Source: Oxalobacteraceae bacterium AB_14
Lineage (GTDB): Bacteria > Pseudomonadota > Gammaproteobacteria > Burkholderiales > Burkholderiaceae_D
Direction of reading: 5' to 3'
DNA: 64,000 nt
Assembly (NCBI GenBank): GCA_000381565.1
Contig: KB906725.1
Span: 339,727-403,726 of the forward strand
The position numbers and the translations under genes were made by a program. Each line of letters starts with the position of its first letter. Within the stretch, counting starts at the first letter, position 1. This document shows positions 16,421-28,077 of the stretch, one piece after another. The notes under the pieces were generated by a model. It was given only the letters and a program-made list of their open reading frames with translations, was not told the DNA's origin and did no database searches.

Positions 16421-16446
16421 GGATTCCCGCTTTCGCGGGAATGACG
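16421..16446. repeat. REP-like palindrome, single copy
   Basis: ATTCCCGC, loop TTTC, GCGGGAAT, flanked by GG and GACG. The same core occurs in pairs at 32055, 34825 and 44869. Placed between convergent genes, it may terminate both transcripts. Confidence 0.75.
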
Positions 16447-16459
16447 TTTCAATGCCGCT

Positions 16460-18325
16460 TTAATTTTCCATTTTTAGCACGGCCTTCATGGCGCCGCGCA
16501 GCGCGTTGCAGACGACGATTTCATCGGCCGCCGCCAGCATCGCCCGCGTGACGACGGCTTCGCCGGCTTGCCATTGCGGATCGTCCAGCAGCACGCCGCG
16601 CATCACGCCGGGCAGCACGCCGCAGCCCAGGGGCGGCGTCAGCCAGCGGCCGTCCACGCGCACGAAGACGTTGGTGCGGCCGCCTTCGGTCAATTCACCG
16701 CGCTCGTTGAAGAACAGCGTATCGAAGGCGCCCTGCGCCTCGGCCTCGCGCCAGGCGGCGTCGTAGCGGCTGCGGATGCTGGTTTTGTGGCGCAGGAACA
16801 GGTCGCCCGACCCGGTGGCGTCCGGCGCCAGCAGCACGCGTACCGGTTCCGTCTGCGGGACCAGCGGCGCATGCTGCACCGAGAATGCGCCCGCTGAGCT
16901 GAGCGCCAATCGCAGCCGGTAGTCGACGCCCGCATCGAGCATCGCGCAGGCGGTGTCCAGGTAGGCGTTGGCCGCCGCCGCGTCCCAGGCGTAACCGAAG
17001 CAGGCCGCCGATGCCGCCAGCCGCTTCAGATGGCGAGCGCGATGGCGCACGCCGTCCGCCCGCGTGGCGCGCATGGTCTCGAAAATCTCGAAGTCGTTTT
17101 TCAGGCCGGTGAGGAAGCGCGCCTTGAGCTGGCATTCGGCGTATTCCTCCTGCGCGTCGCTGTCGAAGACGATGCCGGCGCCCACGCCCATCTCGCCGCG
17201 GCGCGCGCCGTTCGGGCTGGCCGGCGCCTGCAGCGTCAGCGTGCGGATCGGTACCGACATGCAGAAGTCGCCCACCTTGCCGCTGTCCTCATCCTTGCCT
17301 GGATCGAACCAGCCGATGGCGCCGGTGTAGATGCCGCGCGGGTCCGGCTCCAGCTCGCGGATGATCTCCATCGTGCGCCGCTTGGGCGCGCCGGTGATCG
17401 AGCCGCACGGGTACAGTGCGTTGAAGATGTCGGCCAGCGTGGCGTCGTCGCGCAGCTTGGCGGTGATGGTGGACGTCATTTGCAGCACGCTGCTGTAGCG
17501 CTGTACCTCGAACAGCGCGGGCACCGCCACGCTGCCGGTCTGCGCGATGCGGGCGATGTCGTTGCGCAGCAGGTCGACGATCATCAGGTTCTCGGCGCGG
17601 TTCTTCGGATCGGCCGCCAGCGTGGTGGCGCGCAGGATGTTCTCGGCCTGCTGCGACGGCGGCGCGGCCGGCGCGGTGCCCTTCATCGGGCGCGCCGTCA
17701 GCACGCCGCCCTCGTGGCGCACGAACAGTTCGGGCGACAGCGACAGGATGGCCGTGCCGTCGTCCAGCCGCACCAGCGCGCCATAGGGCACCGGCTGGCG
17801 GCCGCGCAGGCGCGCGTACAGCGCGTGGATGCTGCCAAACGCGTCAAAACGCAGCCTGTACGTGTAATTGACCTGGTAGGTGTCTCCGGCCTCGATGTAG
17901 TCGTGGATGCGCGCCAGGGCGCCGCTAAAGGCTTCCTGGCCGATGTTGGCGCGGACGTTGGCGATGCCGGACGGACGGTCGACCGGGAAGGAGCGCGCCG
18001 CCAGCCAGTCGCCCACTTCGTCCGGCGACAGCTGGGCGCAGTGCGAAAACAGCAGGATCTGCGCCAGTGGTGGGGCCTCTGCGGCGCGGGGAGCGGAGGC
18101 GTCCAGCTCCAGCAGTTCCGCTCCCAGCTCGTAGCTGCATACGGTGACGGCGTATTCGCCGCGCGTCAGCGCCGCCTGCATCTGCTCCAGCAGTTGCGGC
18201 CACTGGCCGATGTCGTCGCAGCGCAAGGTGCCGGTGTGGCCGGTGTACAGGCGCGAACGCGCGCCCGGAGTTTGCGTACCTTCCGGGCTGGCGTCATCGA
18301 GCAGTGCAAAGCATTCAGCGTTCAT
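16460..18325 (-). CDS. pabB: aminodeoxychorismate synthase component I fused to aminodeoxychorismate lyase (PabB-PabC)
   Basis: A 621-residue fusion. Residues about 110-390 are the chorismate-binding PabB domain (GDTYQVNYTYRLRF, RPMKGTAPAAPP, DLLRNDIARI, YPCGSITGAPK). About 410-621 are a class-IV PLP aminotransferase of PabC type (FEIFETMRATRADG, FFNERGELTEGGRTNVFV). Together they give 4-aminobenzoate from chorismate in folate synthesis, with a separate glutamine amidotransferase (PabA) not in the window. Its start overlaps the end of slmA by 11 bases. Cytosolic. The fused form is common in betaproteobacteria. Confidence 0.94.
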   Translation of the reverse strand: MNAECFALLDDASPEGTQTPGARSRLYTGHTGTLRCDDIGQWPQLLEQMQAALTRGEYAVTVCSYELGAELLELDASAPRAAEAPPLAQILLFSHCAQLSPDEVGDWLAARSFPVDRPSGIANVRANIGQEAFSGALARIHDYIEAGDTYQVNYTYRLRFDAFGSIHALYARLRGRQPVPYGALVRLDDGTAILSLSPELFVRHEGGVLTARPMKGTAPAAPPSQQAENILRATTLAADPKNRAENLMIVDLLRNDIARIAQTGSVAVPALFEVQRYSSVLQMTSTITAKLRDDATLADIFNALYPCGSITGAPKRRTMEIIRELEPDPRGIYTGAIGWFDPGKDEDSGKVGDFCMSVPIRTLTLQAPASPNGARRGEMGVGAGIVFDSDAQEEYAECQLKARFLTGLKNDFEIFETMRATRADGVRHRARHLKRLAASAACFGYAWDAAAANAYLDTACAMLDAGVDYRLRLALSSAGAFSVQHAPLVPQTEPVRVLLAPDATGSGDLFLRHKTSIRSRYDAAWREAEAQGAFDTLFFNERGELTEGGRTNVFVRVDGRWLTPPLGCGVLPGVMRGVLLDDPQWQAGEAVVTRAMLAAADEIVVCNALRGAMKAVLKMEN

Positions 18326-18908
18326 CTTCTACGTACGGCAGCAACAGGGCTATTTGCAGCGGCGCGTCCTGCGCCGGGTTGTTCTTGAATCCACTCTTGG
18401 CGTAGCGGTGCCAGCGGCCGATGACGAAACTCACCAGCATGCCGGCGCGCGCGGCCACTTCCGCCTCGTGCGCCTGGCCTTCGGTCACGGCCAGCCGCAA
18501 GGCCTGCTTCAGCGCCAGCTCGACGCGGTCGTAGAACTGGTTCATGCGCAGCTGCAGGCGCTCGTCCTCGTTGACCAGCGCCTCGCCGGTCAGCACCCGC
18601 GTCATGCCGGGATTCTGGCTGGCGAAGTTGAGCAGCATGCCGAGGATGTCGCGCGCCTGCGCCAGGCCGTCGCCCTGGCGCTCGGCGATCTGGTTGATCA
18701 GGCCGAACACCGACGATTCGATAAACTCGATCAGCCCCTCGAACATCTGCGCCTTGCTGGCGAAGTGCCGGTATAGCGCGGCCTCGGAGAACTCCAGCTT
18801 GCGCGCCAGCGCAGCGGTGGTGATCTTCTCGCCTTTGGGTTGTTCCAGCATCTCCGCCAGCGCCTGCAAAATTTGCATGCGGCGCTGGCCCGGCGGGTTG
18901 CTTGCCAT
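18315..18908 (-). CDS. slmA: nucleoid occlusion factor SlmA (TetR family)
   Basis: A 197-residue TetR-type protein. The N-terminal helix-turn-helix is ITTAALARKLEFSEAALYRHFASKAQMFEGLI, very close to SlmA. The C-terminal part (FIESSVFGLINQI...FVIGRWHRYAKSGFKNNP) also fits SlmA. SlmA binds chromosomal sites and FtsZ to block septum formation over DNA. Upstream of it is a HAD nucleotidase, and its 3' end runs into pabB. Confidence is high because the sequence match covers the full length. Confidence 0.93.
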   Translation of the reverse strand: MASNPPGQRRMQILQALAEMLEQPKGEKITTAALARKLEFSEAALYRHFASKAQMFEGLIEFIESSVFGLINQIAERQGDGLAQARDILGMLLNFASQNPGMTRVLTGEALVNEDERLQLRMNQFYDRVELALKQALRLAVTEGQAHEAEVAARAGMLVSFVIGRWHRYAKSGFKNNPAQDAPLQIALLLPYVEDER

Positions 18909-18950
18909 GTGATCTCGCGGATAAGTGAATGGGTGTGTAAATTATTTCGT

Positions 18951-19679
18951 TCAGCGCAGGTGATGCAGGCGTGCCGGCAAATTCCTGACAGATTTTACTT
19001 TGACATCGACATAAGCGGGGCGAATTAACCTTTTTTGCGGATGCGCCAGTCCGACCGCGTCGCCCACTGCGAGGTACTGCGTGACCCACGCGGTGCGCAT
19101 GCCCAGCGCGTGTGCGCTGCGCAGGTTGGCCAGCGTATCCTCGACCAGCACGCAGCGGCGCGGCGTCAGTCCGTGGCGGCGCATCAGTTTGCGCAGCAGC
19201 AGCTTGGACGGCTTGGGCCGCATCTGCCGGTGCACCTTCATCGATTCGACCGAGATGTGGTGGCTGAAGTGACGCTGCAAGCCCAGGTGGCGCAGCACCT
19301 GCGACGAATAGCGGTGCGGCGCGTTGGTCAGCAAGATTTTTTGGCCGGGCAGGCGGCGCAGCAGCTGGCGCAGGCCGCGTTCGGCGCGGATCATGTCGGC
19401 CAGGCTGTCGAAGCGGTGGGTTTGGTCGAGAAAGTGCGCTGCTTTGACGCCATGGTGCTTCACCAGTCCCAGCATGGTCGCGCCGTAGCGCCGCCAGTAC
19501 AGCGTGCGCGCGGCGTTGACCGCATCCTCGCCGGCGGGCGTGACGCCGTCGCCCAGCACATGGGCGATGTAGGCGTTCATGTTGGCCATCAGCGCCGGGA
19601 AGATTGCGTGCGAGGCGTTGTGCAGTGTGTTATCCAGATCGAATAGCCACACCGGGGCGTTGCGAGTAATAATGTTCAC
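18951..19679 (-). CDS. pyrimidine 5'-nucleotidase (HAD family)
   Basis: A 242-residue HAD hydrolase of the YjjG/Sdt1-like type. The motif I WLFDLDNTLHN gives nucleophile Asp14 and Asp16. Motif II is KILLTNAPHRY, and motif III/IV is KPSKLLLRKL with CVLVEDTLANLRSA. The cap is all-helical. It dephosphorylates pyrimidine nucleoside monophosphates. It starts 26 bases from the divergent TraB/GumN gene, so the promoters overlap. The order argB, nucleotidase, slmA is conserved in related bacteria, which supports the call. Confidence 0.9.
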   Translation of the reverse strand: MNIITRNAPVWLFDLDNTLHNASHAIFPALMANMNAYIAHVLGDGVTPAGEDAVNAARTLYWRRYGATMLGLVKHHGVKAAHFLDQTHRFDSLADMIRAERGLRQLLRRLPGQKILLTNAPHRYSSQVLRHLGLQRHFSHHISVESMKVHRQMRPKPSKLLLRKLMRRHGLTPRRCVLVEDTLANLRSAHALGMRTAWVTQYLAVGDAVGLAHPQKRLIRPAYVDVKVKSVRNLPARLHHLR

Positions 19680-19704
19680 TTCAAGTCAGTCATCCAAGGA
19701 AGCC

Positions 19705-20634
19705 ATGCGGGTAGCCATACAGCGCCAGATTATAGTGATGTTCTGGACTTTGTTCTCATTGTCCTCCCTGATGCTCACGCCGGCGTGGGCCGCCGACAAG
19801 GTGCAACCCCCCAACCACGGCGCCTTGTTCAAGGTGCAGCAGGGTGGACATACACTGTACCTGTTCGGCACCATCCACGTCGGCGCGGCCGATTTCTATC
19901 CGCTCGAGCCGCGCATCTCGGCCGCGTTGAAGAAGGCGCCGGTGCTGGCGCTGGAGATCGATCCGCTGGGCGACCAGCAGCCGCTGCTGCGCGCCGTGCA
20001 GCGCCACGGCATGCTGGCCAGGGGCGGCCCGGCGGGACCGGAGCTGTCGGCTGACTGGCGCCAGCGGCTGGACCGCCTGCTCAAGCAGTACAACATCGAA
20101 CCGGAGACGGTGGCGGCGATGAAGCCCTGGCTGCTGGCCAGCCTGCTGACGGTGAGCGAGTTCTCGGCCCAGGGCTACGAGGCGGCGCTGGCGGTGGACG
20201 CCCATTTGTCGCGGCAGGCGCACGGGCGCGGCCAGAAAGTGATCGAGCTGGAATCGGCCGAGAGCCAGATGGCCCTGTTCGACCAGATGAGCGCCGCGGA
20301 GCAGCTGGTGTTCCTGCAGGAGGCCATCGCAGGCATCGAGGACAAGGAGCAGGCCAACCAGGCGCGCGAGATCGCCGACGCCTGGCGCAAGGCCGATGTC
20401 ATCGCGCTGGACGCGCTGGCGCTCAAGGCCGGGATGGACGACAGCTTTTCCGGCCGCTTCGTGCAGAAGGTGCTGCTGGACGGACGCAATCCGACGCTGG
20501 CCGACGGCATGGCCAGGCTGATGGCGCGCGAGAACAATAGCGTGGCGGCGATCGGCATACTGCATTTGATCGGCAACGGCAGCGTGCCGGAACTGCTGCG
20601 CAAACGCGGCATGGCGGTGGAGCGGATTTACTAA
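19705..20634 (+). CDS. TraB/GumN family protein, secreted
   Basis: A 309-residue protein starting at ATG 19705, chosen for AAGGA just upstream and because it opens a signal peptide (about residues 10-30, FWTLFSLSSLMLTPAWA). The mature domain begins with HTLYLFGTIHVG, the signature of the TraB/GumN fold. Conserved ALEIDPLG and the late GILHLIGNGSVPELL follow. Relatives are putative metal-dependent proteases or hydrolases at the cell envelope; activity is not proven here. A longer frame to 19579 would overlap the divergent nucleotidase and is rejected. Confidence 0.88.
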   Translation: MRVAIQRQIIVMFWTLFSLSSLMLTPAWAADKVQPPNHGALFKVQQGGHTLYLFGTIHVGAADFYPLEPRISAALKKAPVLALEIDPLGDQQPLLRAVQRHGMLARGGPAGPELSADWRQRLDRLLKQYNIEPETVAAMKPWLLASLLTVSEFSAQGYEAALAVDAHLSRQAHGRGQKVIELESAESQMALFDQMSAAEQLVFLQEAIAGIEDKEQANQAREIADAWRKADVIALDALALKAGMDDSFSGRFVQKVLLDGRNPTLADGMARLMARENNSVAAIGILHLIGNGSVPELLRKRGMAVERIY

Positions 20635-20667
20635 GCGGGGGAGGGGCTGCAGAATGAAACTGGAAGA

Positions 20668-20742
<75 letters not shown>

Positions 20743-20754
20743 GTACTGGTATGA

Positions 20755-20795
20755 CGATGCACTTGAAATCGCGGCTAAAAGTGCATCGCCGTTTT
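20755..20795 (+). terminator. hairpin with T-tract, possible terminator for the TraB/GumN transcript
   Basis: CGATGCACTT and AAGTGCATCG form a perfect 10-bp stem around a 14-base loop. CCG and six Ts follow on the + strand. The antisense direction has no T-tract, so argB and the tRNA would not be terminated here. It lies 120 bases past the TraB/GumN stop. Confidence 0.55.
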
Positions 20796-20796
20796 T

Positions 20797-21720
20797 TCAG
20801 TGAGACCGGATCATAGTGCCAAAAGCCTGTTCGGTCAACACCTCGAGCAATAAACTGTGTTCAATTCGCCCGTCGATGATGTGAACCGTGTTGACGCCGG
20901 ACTTCGCCGCGTCCAGGGCTGATGAAATTTTAGGCAGCATTCCGCCCGAAATCGTCCCGTCGGCGAACATTTCGTCGATCTCGCGCGCCGACAGATCGGT
21001 CACCAGGTTGCCCTGCTTGTCCTGCACGCCGGCGATGTTGGTCATCATGATCAGCTTCTCAGCCTTCAGGATCTCGGCGATCTTGCCGGCGACGACGTCG
21101 GCGTTGATGTTGTACGCCTGGCCGTCCTGGCCGAAGCCGATCGGCGAAATGATCGGGATGAAGGCGTCGTCCTGCAGCGCCTTGACCACGGCCGGGTTGA
21201 TCGCGTCGATCTCGCCGACGAAGCCGATGTCGAGGAACTGGCCCGGATTGTCCTTGTCCGGCATGGCCATCTTCTTGGCGCGTATCAGGCCGCCGTCCTT
21301 GCCGGTCAGGCCAACCGCCTGGCCGCCGTAGTGATTAATCAGCATCACGATGTCCTGCTGGACTTCGCCGCCCAGCACCCACTCCACCACTTCCATGGTT
21401 TCTTCGTCGGTGATGCGCATGCCCTGCACGAAGGTGCCTTGCTTGCCGATTTTTTTCAGCGCGTTGTCGATCTGCGGACCGCCGCCGTGCACCACGACCG
21501 GATTCATGCCCACCAGTTTGAGCAAAATGACATCGCGCGCGAAGCCGTGTTTCAGGCGCTCGTCGGTCATGGCGTTGCCGCCGTATTTGATGACAATCGT
21601 CTTGCCATGGAAATTGCGGATGTAGGGCAGGGCCTCAGCCAGGATCTGCGCCTTGATCTGCGGCGCCACCGCGGTCAAGTCGTCAGTCATGCCTAAGTTA
21701 AGGTTGCTTAGTTGGGTCAT
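20797..21720 (-). CDS. argB: acetylglutamate kinase
   Basis: A 307-residue protein from ATG 21720. In-frame alternatives are 21774 (longer, no family support) and 21690 (MTDDL). Motifs: TIVIKYGGNAM for ATP, VVHGGGPQIDNAL for acetylglutamate, the NINADVVAGKIAEIL segment, and the late GMLPKISSALDAAKSGVNTVHIIDGRIEHSLLLE. It phosphorylates N-acetylglutamate in arginine synthesis, in the cytosol. The N-terminal extension before KAQILAEALPYI fits arginine-sensitive hexameric forms. The tRNA-Thr gene lies directly downstream. Confidence 0.95.
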   Translation of the reverse strand: MTQLSNLNLGMTDDLTAVAPQIKAQILAEALPYIRNFHGKTIVIKYGGNAMTDERLKHGFARDVILLKLVGMNPVVVHGGGPQIDNALKKIGKQGTFVQGMRITDEETMEVVEWVLGGEVQQDIVMLINHYGGQAVGLTGKDGGLIRAKKMAMPDKDNPGQFLDIGFVGEIDAINPAVVKALQDDAFIPIISPIGFGQDGQAYNINADVVAGKIAEILKAEKLIMMTNIAGVQDKQGNLVTDLSAREIDEMFADGTISGGMLPKISSALDAAKSGVNTVHIIDGRIEHSLLLEVLTEQAFGTMIRSH

Positions 21721-21835
21721 GGCGAGTCCGGTTAGAAAATTTTGTGCAATTTTACAGCTTGAAGCTGCAATCAACCATGCATTATAGGGCTATCCGGTTG
21801 TATTTTCAGAGATCATCCGATACGCTGGCCGTCAT

Positions 21836-22411
21836 ATGAGCCCTATCGATACCCTACACCGCCAACTGGAAGTCATGCGCCCCCTGCTTGTTCGATTTGC
21901 ACAATTGCAAATACGGAATCAGGCGCTGGCCGAAGACGCGGTCCAGGACGCGCTGATCGCCGTGCTGGAAAAGCCCGAACGCTTCAACGGACAGTCCTCG
22001 CTGCGCACCTATGTGACGGGCATCCTGAAGTACAAGATCATCGACTGCCTGCGCGCCAGCTCGCGCGAGCGCCAGATCGACACCGCCGAGGACCAGTCCG
22101 AGGACGACGCCATCGACGCGCTGTTCAAGGCCGACGGCCACACCCGCGAGCAGCCGCTGCCCTGGGGCGATCCCGACGCGACCTTGGAGCAGAAGGATTT
22201 CTTCAAGGTGCTGGAGGTTTGCCTGGAAAAGCTGCCCGCCAAGACCGCCCGCATTTTCATGATGCGCGAATGGCTGGAGCTGGAAACCGACGAAATTTGT
22301 AAGGAACTGGCGATTACAACGTCTAATGCCTGGGTGCTCCTGTACCGGGCCCGCATGCGTCTGCGCGAATGCCTGGACTTGAACTGGTTTGGCAACCGCC
22401 AGGCCACGTGA
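21836..22411 (+). CDS. ECF-type RNA polymerase sigma factor
   Basis: A 191-residue sigma factor. The region 2 segment is NQALAEDAVQDALIAVLEKPERF, and region 4 is ETDEICKELAITTSNAWVLLYRARMRLRECL. The spacer between them is acidic. A small zinc-finger protein follows 36 bases after its stop and is a likely anti-sigma factor. The next genes encode a CWC protein and a hybrid kinase. Target promoters are unknown. The gene is divergent from argB with about 115 bases between the starts. Confidence 0.9.
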   Translation: MSPIDTLHRQLEVMRPLLVRFAQLQIRNQALAEDAVQDALIAVLEKPERFNGQSSLRTYVTGILKYKIIDCLRASSRERQIDTAEDQSEDDAIDALFKADGHTREQPLPWGDPDATLEQKDFFKVLEVCLEKLPAKTARIFMMREWLELETDEICKELAITTSNAWVLLYRARMRLRECLDLNWFGNRQAT

Positions 22412-22447
22412 CCGCGCCACTTACCGTTTTACTTTTTGTCTGCGACC

Positions 22448-22693
22448 ATGGAACCACATAAAACCGGCTTGAAACCGACCTGCCGAGAAGTGCACCGGCT
22501 GGTGTCGGAAGGGATGGACCGCGATCTGTCCTTCATCGAACGCACCCGCATGCGGCTGCACTTGATGGTGTGCGATGCCTGCACCCGGTTCAACGGCCAG
22601 ATGTCGCTGCTGCGCACGGCCATGCACCGCTTCCCCGACGACAGCCCGCCGCCGCTGGACGACGACGAGCCGGCGGAACATCCTCACACGTAA
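22448..22693 (+). CDS. small zinc-finger protein, putative anti-sigma factor
   Basis: An 81-residue protein from ATG 22448; an in-frame TTG at 22436 is less likely. It contains the His-x3-Cys-x2-Cys pattern of zinc anti-sigma domains (HLMVCDAC), preceded by CREVHRLVSEGMDRDLSFIERTRM. There is no membrane segment and the C-terminus is acidic and Pro-rich, so it would be a cytoplasmic anti-sigma factor. Position right after the ECF sigma gene supports this. The interaction is inferred. Confidence 0.82.
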   Translation: MEPHKTGLKPTCREVHRLVSEGMDRDLSFIERTRMRLHLMVCDACTRFNGQMSLLRTAMHRFPDDSPPPLDDDEPAEHPHT

Positions 22694-22700
22694 GCGCGCC

Positions 22701-22907
22701 ATGAGCACCTGTTCGCGCTGCGGCGCCCAATTCAGCTGCGCAATGGTGGACGCCGATCCGTCGGCGCCGGCGCAGCCCTGCTGGTGCACATATTTGCCGG
22801 CCTCGCTGCCGGTGCCGTCCGCGCCGGGCGCCAGCTGCTGGTGTCCGGATTGTCTGAAACAGCATATTTCGGACCAACCCGCCGACCATCCCAAAGCGGC
22901 CGGCTAG
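22701..22907 (+). CDS. cysteine-rich CWC family protein
   Basis: A 68-residue protein with three Cys pairs: CSRCGAQFSC at the N-terminus, CWCTYLP in the middle, and CWCPDCL near the end. This matches the CWC family of small metal-binding proteins. It starts 7 bases after the zinc-finger gene and ends 12 bases before the hybrid kinase gene. The function is unknown; binding zinc or an Fe-S cluster is likely from the Cys spacing. The start at 22701 gives the complete family domain. Confidence 0.85.
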   Translation: MSTCSRCGAQFSCAMVDADPSAPAQPCWCTYLPASLPVPSAPGASCWCPDCLKQHISDQPADHPKAAG

Positions 22908-22919
22908 CCTGAAGGAAGC

Positions 22920-25976
<3,057 letters not shown>

Positions 25977-25983
25977 AGAGAGA

Positions 25984-27129
25984 ATGCCGATGAACGCAAA
26001 ACCTACGATCCTCGTGGTCGACGATATCCCGGACAACATCGATCTGCTGTGCGCCGTGCTGGAGGACGATTACCGCACCAAGATCGCCGTCAACGGCGAG
26101 CGCGCCCTGAAGATCGCCAACGGCGAATCCAAGCCGGACCTGATCCTGCTGGACGTGATGATGCCGGGGATGAGCGGCTACGACGTCTGCAAGGCGCTCA
26201 AGGCCAATCCCGCCACGCGCGACATTCCGGTCATCTTCGTCACCGCGATGAGCGAGGCGGTGGACGAGCAGCTCGGCCTGAGCCTGGGCGCGGCGGACTA
26301 CATCACCAAGCCGATCTCCGCGCCGATCGTGCAGGCGCGCATCAAGACCCAGCTGTCGATGAAGCGGGTGCACGACTTCCTGCGCGACCAGAACAACTTC
26401 CTCGAAACCGAAATCGAAATCGAAAAGCGCACGCGCGAAATCGTCGCCTTGCAGGACGTGACCATCCACACCATGGCCTCGCTGGCCGAGACGCGCGACA
26501 GCGAAACCGGCAACCATATCCGCCGCACCGCGCACTATGTGAAGACGCTGGCGGAAAAGCTGCGCACCAATCCGCGCTTCAGCGATTTTTTGACCGACAA
26601 GAACATCGAGCTGCTGTTCAAGTCCGCGCCCTTGCACGACATCGGCAAGGTCGGCATCCCGGACCGCATCCTGCTCAAGCCCGGCCGCTTCGAGGGCAAC
26701 GAGTTCGAGATCATGAAAACCCACACCACGCTGGGCCGCGACGCGATCCGCCAGGCCGAGCGCGAGCTGGGACTGGAGGTGGACTTCCTCAAGTTCGCCA
26801 AGGAGATCGCCTACGGCCACCAGGAGAAATGGGACGGCAGCGGCTATCCCGAGGGCCTGAGCGGCGACAACATCCCAATCTCCGCGCGCCTGATGGCGGT
26901 GGCCGACGTCTACGACGCGCTGATCAGCCGCCGCGTCTACAAGGCCGGCATGTCGCACGAGGCGGCGGTGGCCATCATCATCGAGGGACGCGGACAGCAC
27001 TTCGATCCCGACATGGTCGACGCCTTCCTGGAACTGCAGCAGGACTTCATCGACATCGCCAGGCGCTACGCGGATTCCGATCACGACATGGAACAGAACC
27101 GCGCGAAGATCGAGCGCTTCAGCGGTTGA
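25984..27129 (+). CDS. response regulator with HD-GYP phosphodiesterase domain
   Basis: A 381-residue protein. The receiver (1 to about 125) has Asp13/Asp14, phospho-acceptor Asp57 (LILLDVMMPG) and the late Lys in ITKPIS. The HD-GYP domain (about 155-360) has HDIGKVGIPD, GHQEKWDGSGYPEGL, and all metal His/Asp residues needed. It should break down cyclic-di-GMP when phosphorylated. Given the position right after the hybrid kinase with an HPt, it is probably the phosphorelay end point. It is convergent with the YciI gene. Confidence 0.93.
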   Translation: MPMNAKPTILVVDDIPDNIDLLCAVLEDDYRTKIAVNGERALKIANGESKPDLILLDVMMPGMSGYDVCKALKANPATRDIPVIFVTAMSEAVDEQLGLSLGAADYITKPISAPIVQARIKTQLSMKRVHDFLRDQNNFLETEIEIEKRTREIVALQDVTIHTMASLAETRDSETGNHIRRTAHYVKTLAEKLRTNPRFSDFLTDKNIELLFKSAPLHDIGKVGIPDRILLKPGRFEGNEFEIMKTHTTLGRDAIRQAERELGLEVDFLKFAKEIAYGHQEKWDGSGYPEGLSGDNIPISARLMAVADVYDALISRRVYKAGMSHEAAVAIIIEGRGQHFDPDMVDAFLELQQDFIDIARRYADSDHDMEQNRAKIERFSG

Positions 27130-27130
27130 G

Positions 27131-27418
27131 TCATTCGGCCAGCAACGCCAGTCCGGGCACGGTGTGGTTGGGAGCTATGTCGAGGATCTCGGCCTTGACG
27201 ATGTCGTGGACCACGAACGGGTCCTGGTCGATGCGCGCTTGCAGCGCCGCGGACGACGGCCCGGCCGCCAGGATGGCGCCGCCCAGCCCGGGGCGGATAC
27301 TGCCGGCCAGCAGGAATACGCCGTCGGCTATCCCTTTTTGCAGCCATTCACGGTGGGCGGCCATGTGCGCCGGCGCCTGGCTTTTGTTGGCAGAGAAGCG
27401 AAGCAGGACGATGTACAT
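27131..27418 (-). CDS. YciI family protein
   Basis: A 95-residue single-domain protein: MYIVLLRFSANKSQAPAHM, HREWLQKG, then VFLLAGSIRP and DPFVVHDIVKAEI. These fit the YciI ferredoxin-like fold with a conserved His near residue 23. The role is unknown; relatives are proposed enzymes or binding proteins. It is 15 bases downstream of the TetR gene on the same strand and is likely regulated by it. It is convergent with the HD-GYP gene one base away. Confidence 0.9.
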   Translation of the reverse strand: MYIVLLRFSANKSQAPAHMAAHREWLQKGIADGVFLLAGSIRPGLGGAILAAGPSSAALQARIDQDPFVVHDIVKAEILDIAPNHTVPGLALLAE

Positions 27419-27433
27419 GTGTTTACTCCTTGG

Positions 27434-27991
27434 TTAAGTGTCGAGTGACATGAGCCGGGTCTTCAGCCGCTGCACTTCGCGCTCCACGTAATCGCGGTCG
27501 CCGAAAGCGTTCGACAGCGTCGCGACGCCCTGGCTGAAAGCCAGCACCTGCAGGGCGAGATCGTCGGCGTCGGCCGGGTGGCCGAGTTGCTTGAACTGCT
27601 GCCCCAGCCAATCGCGGAAGACGCCGAAAATGCCCACCGCCTGCGCGCGCGAAGGATGGCCCAACTTGGCGAGCTCGCTGGTCAGGGTCCCGGCCGGGCA
27701 GCCGTAAAGTTCGATATCGCCGCGGTTGGTCAGCACGATGTCGACGAAGCGGAACACGCGCTCCAGCGGCGTGGCCGCGGCTTCGGTCCAGCCGGCCAGC
27801 ATGGCGCGCGTGTCCTCCAGGCGCGCCTGGAGGACCGCCTCAAGGATCTCGTCCTTGGTCTTGAAGTGATAGTAGAAATTGCCGCGAGAAATACCGACGG
27901 CTTCGGCGATGGACGCGAACGACGTCGGTTCATACCCTTGCTGGTAGAACAGCCGGTTCGCGGCATCCACGATCTGCTTGCGCGTTCCCAT
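27434..27991 (-). CDS. TetR/AcrR family regulator
   Basis: A 185-residue repressor. The N-terminal helix-turn-helix is QIVDAANRLFYQQGYEPTSFASIAEAVGISRGNFYYHFKTKDEIL. The ligand domain is about residues 60-185 and contains one Cys (YGCPAG), as in some redox- or electrophile-sensing TetRs. A perfect 18-bp palindrome lies 41-58 bases upstream of its start, a probable autoregulatory operator. The YciI gene is co-transcribed. The ligand is unknown. Confidence 0.9.
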   Translation of the reverse strand: MGTRKQIVDAANRLFYQQGYEPTSFASIAEAVGISRGNFYYHFKTKDEILEAVLQARLEDTRAMLAGWTEAAATPLERVFRFVDIVLTNRGDIELYGCPAGTLTSELAKLGHPSRAQAVGIFGVFRDWLGQQFKQLGHPADADDLALQVLAFSQGVATLSNAFGDRDYVEREVQRLKTRLMSLDT

Positions 27992-28031
27992 TCGTGCTCA
28001 CGTCTCTCGTTGGCTTGGTTGTCGGGAGATT

Positions 28032-28049
28032 GTAGGACAATTGTCCTAC
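28032..28049. promoter_or_regulatory. perfect 18-bp palindrome, putative TetR operator
   Basis: GTAGGACAATTGTCCTAC is a complete palindrome placed 41-58 bases before the TetR gene start (27991) on the minus strand. Its size, symmetry and position are those of a TetR-family operator. It also lies just past the 3' end of the esterase gene, which is transcribed in the same direction. Confidence 0.7.
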
Positions 28050-28077
28050 TGTCGCAAGATGAATGTTGTTAAAAAGC

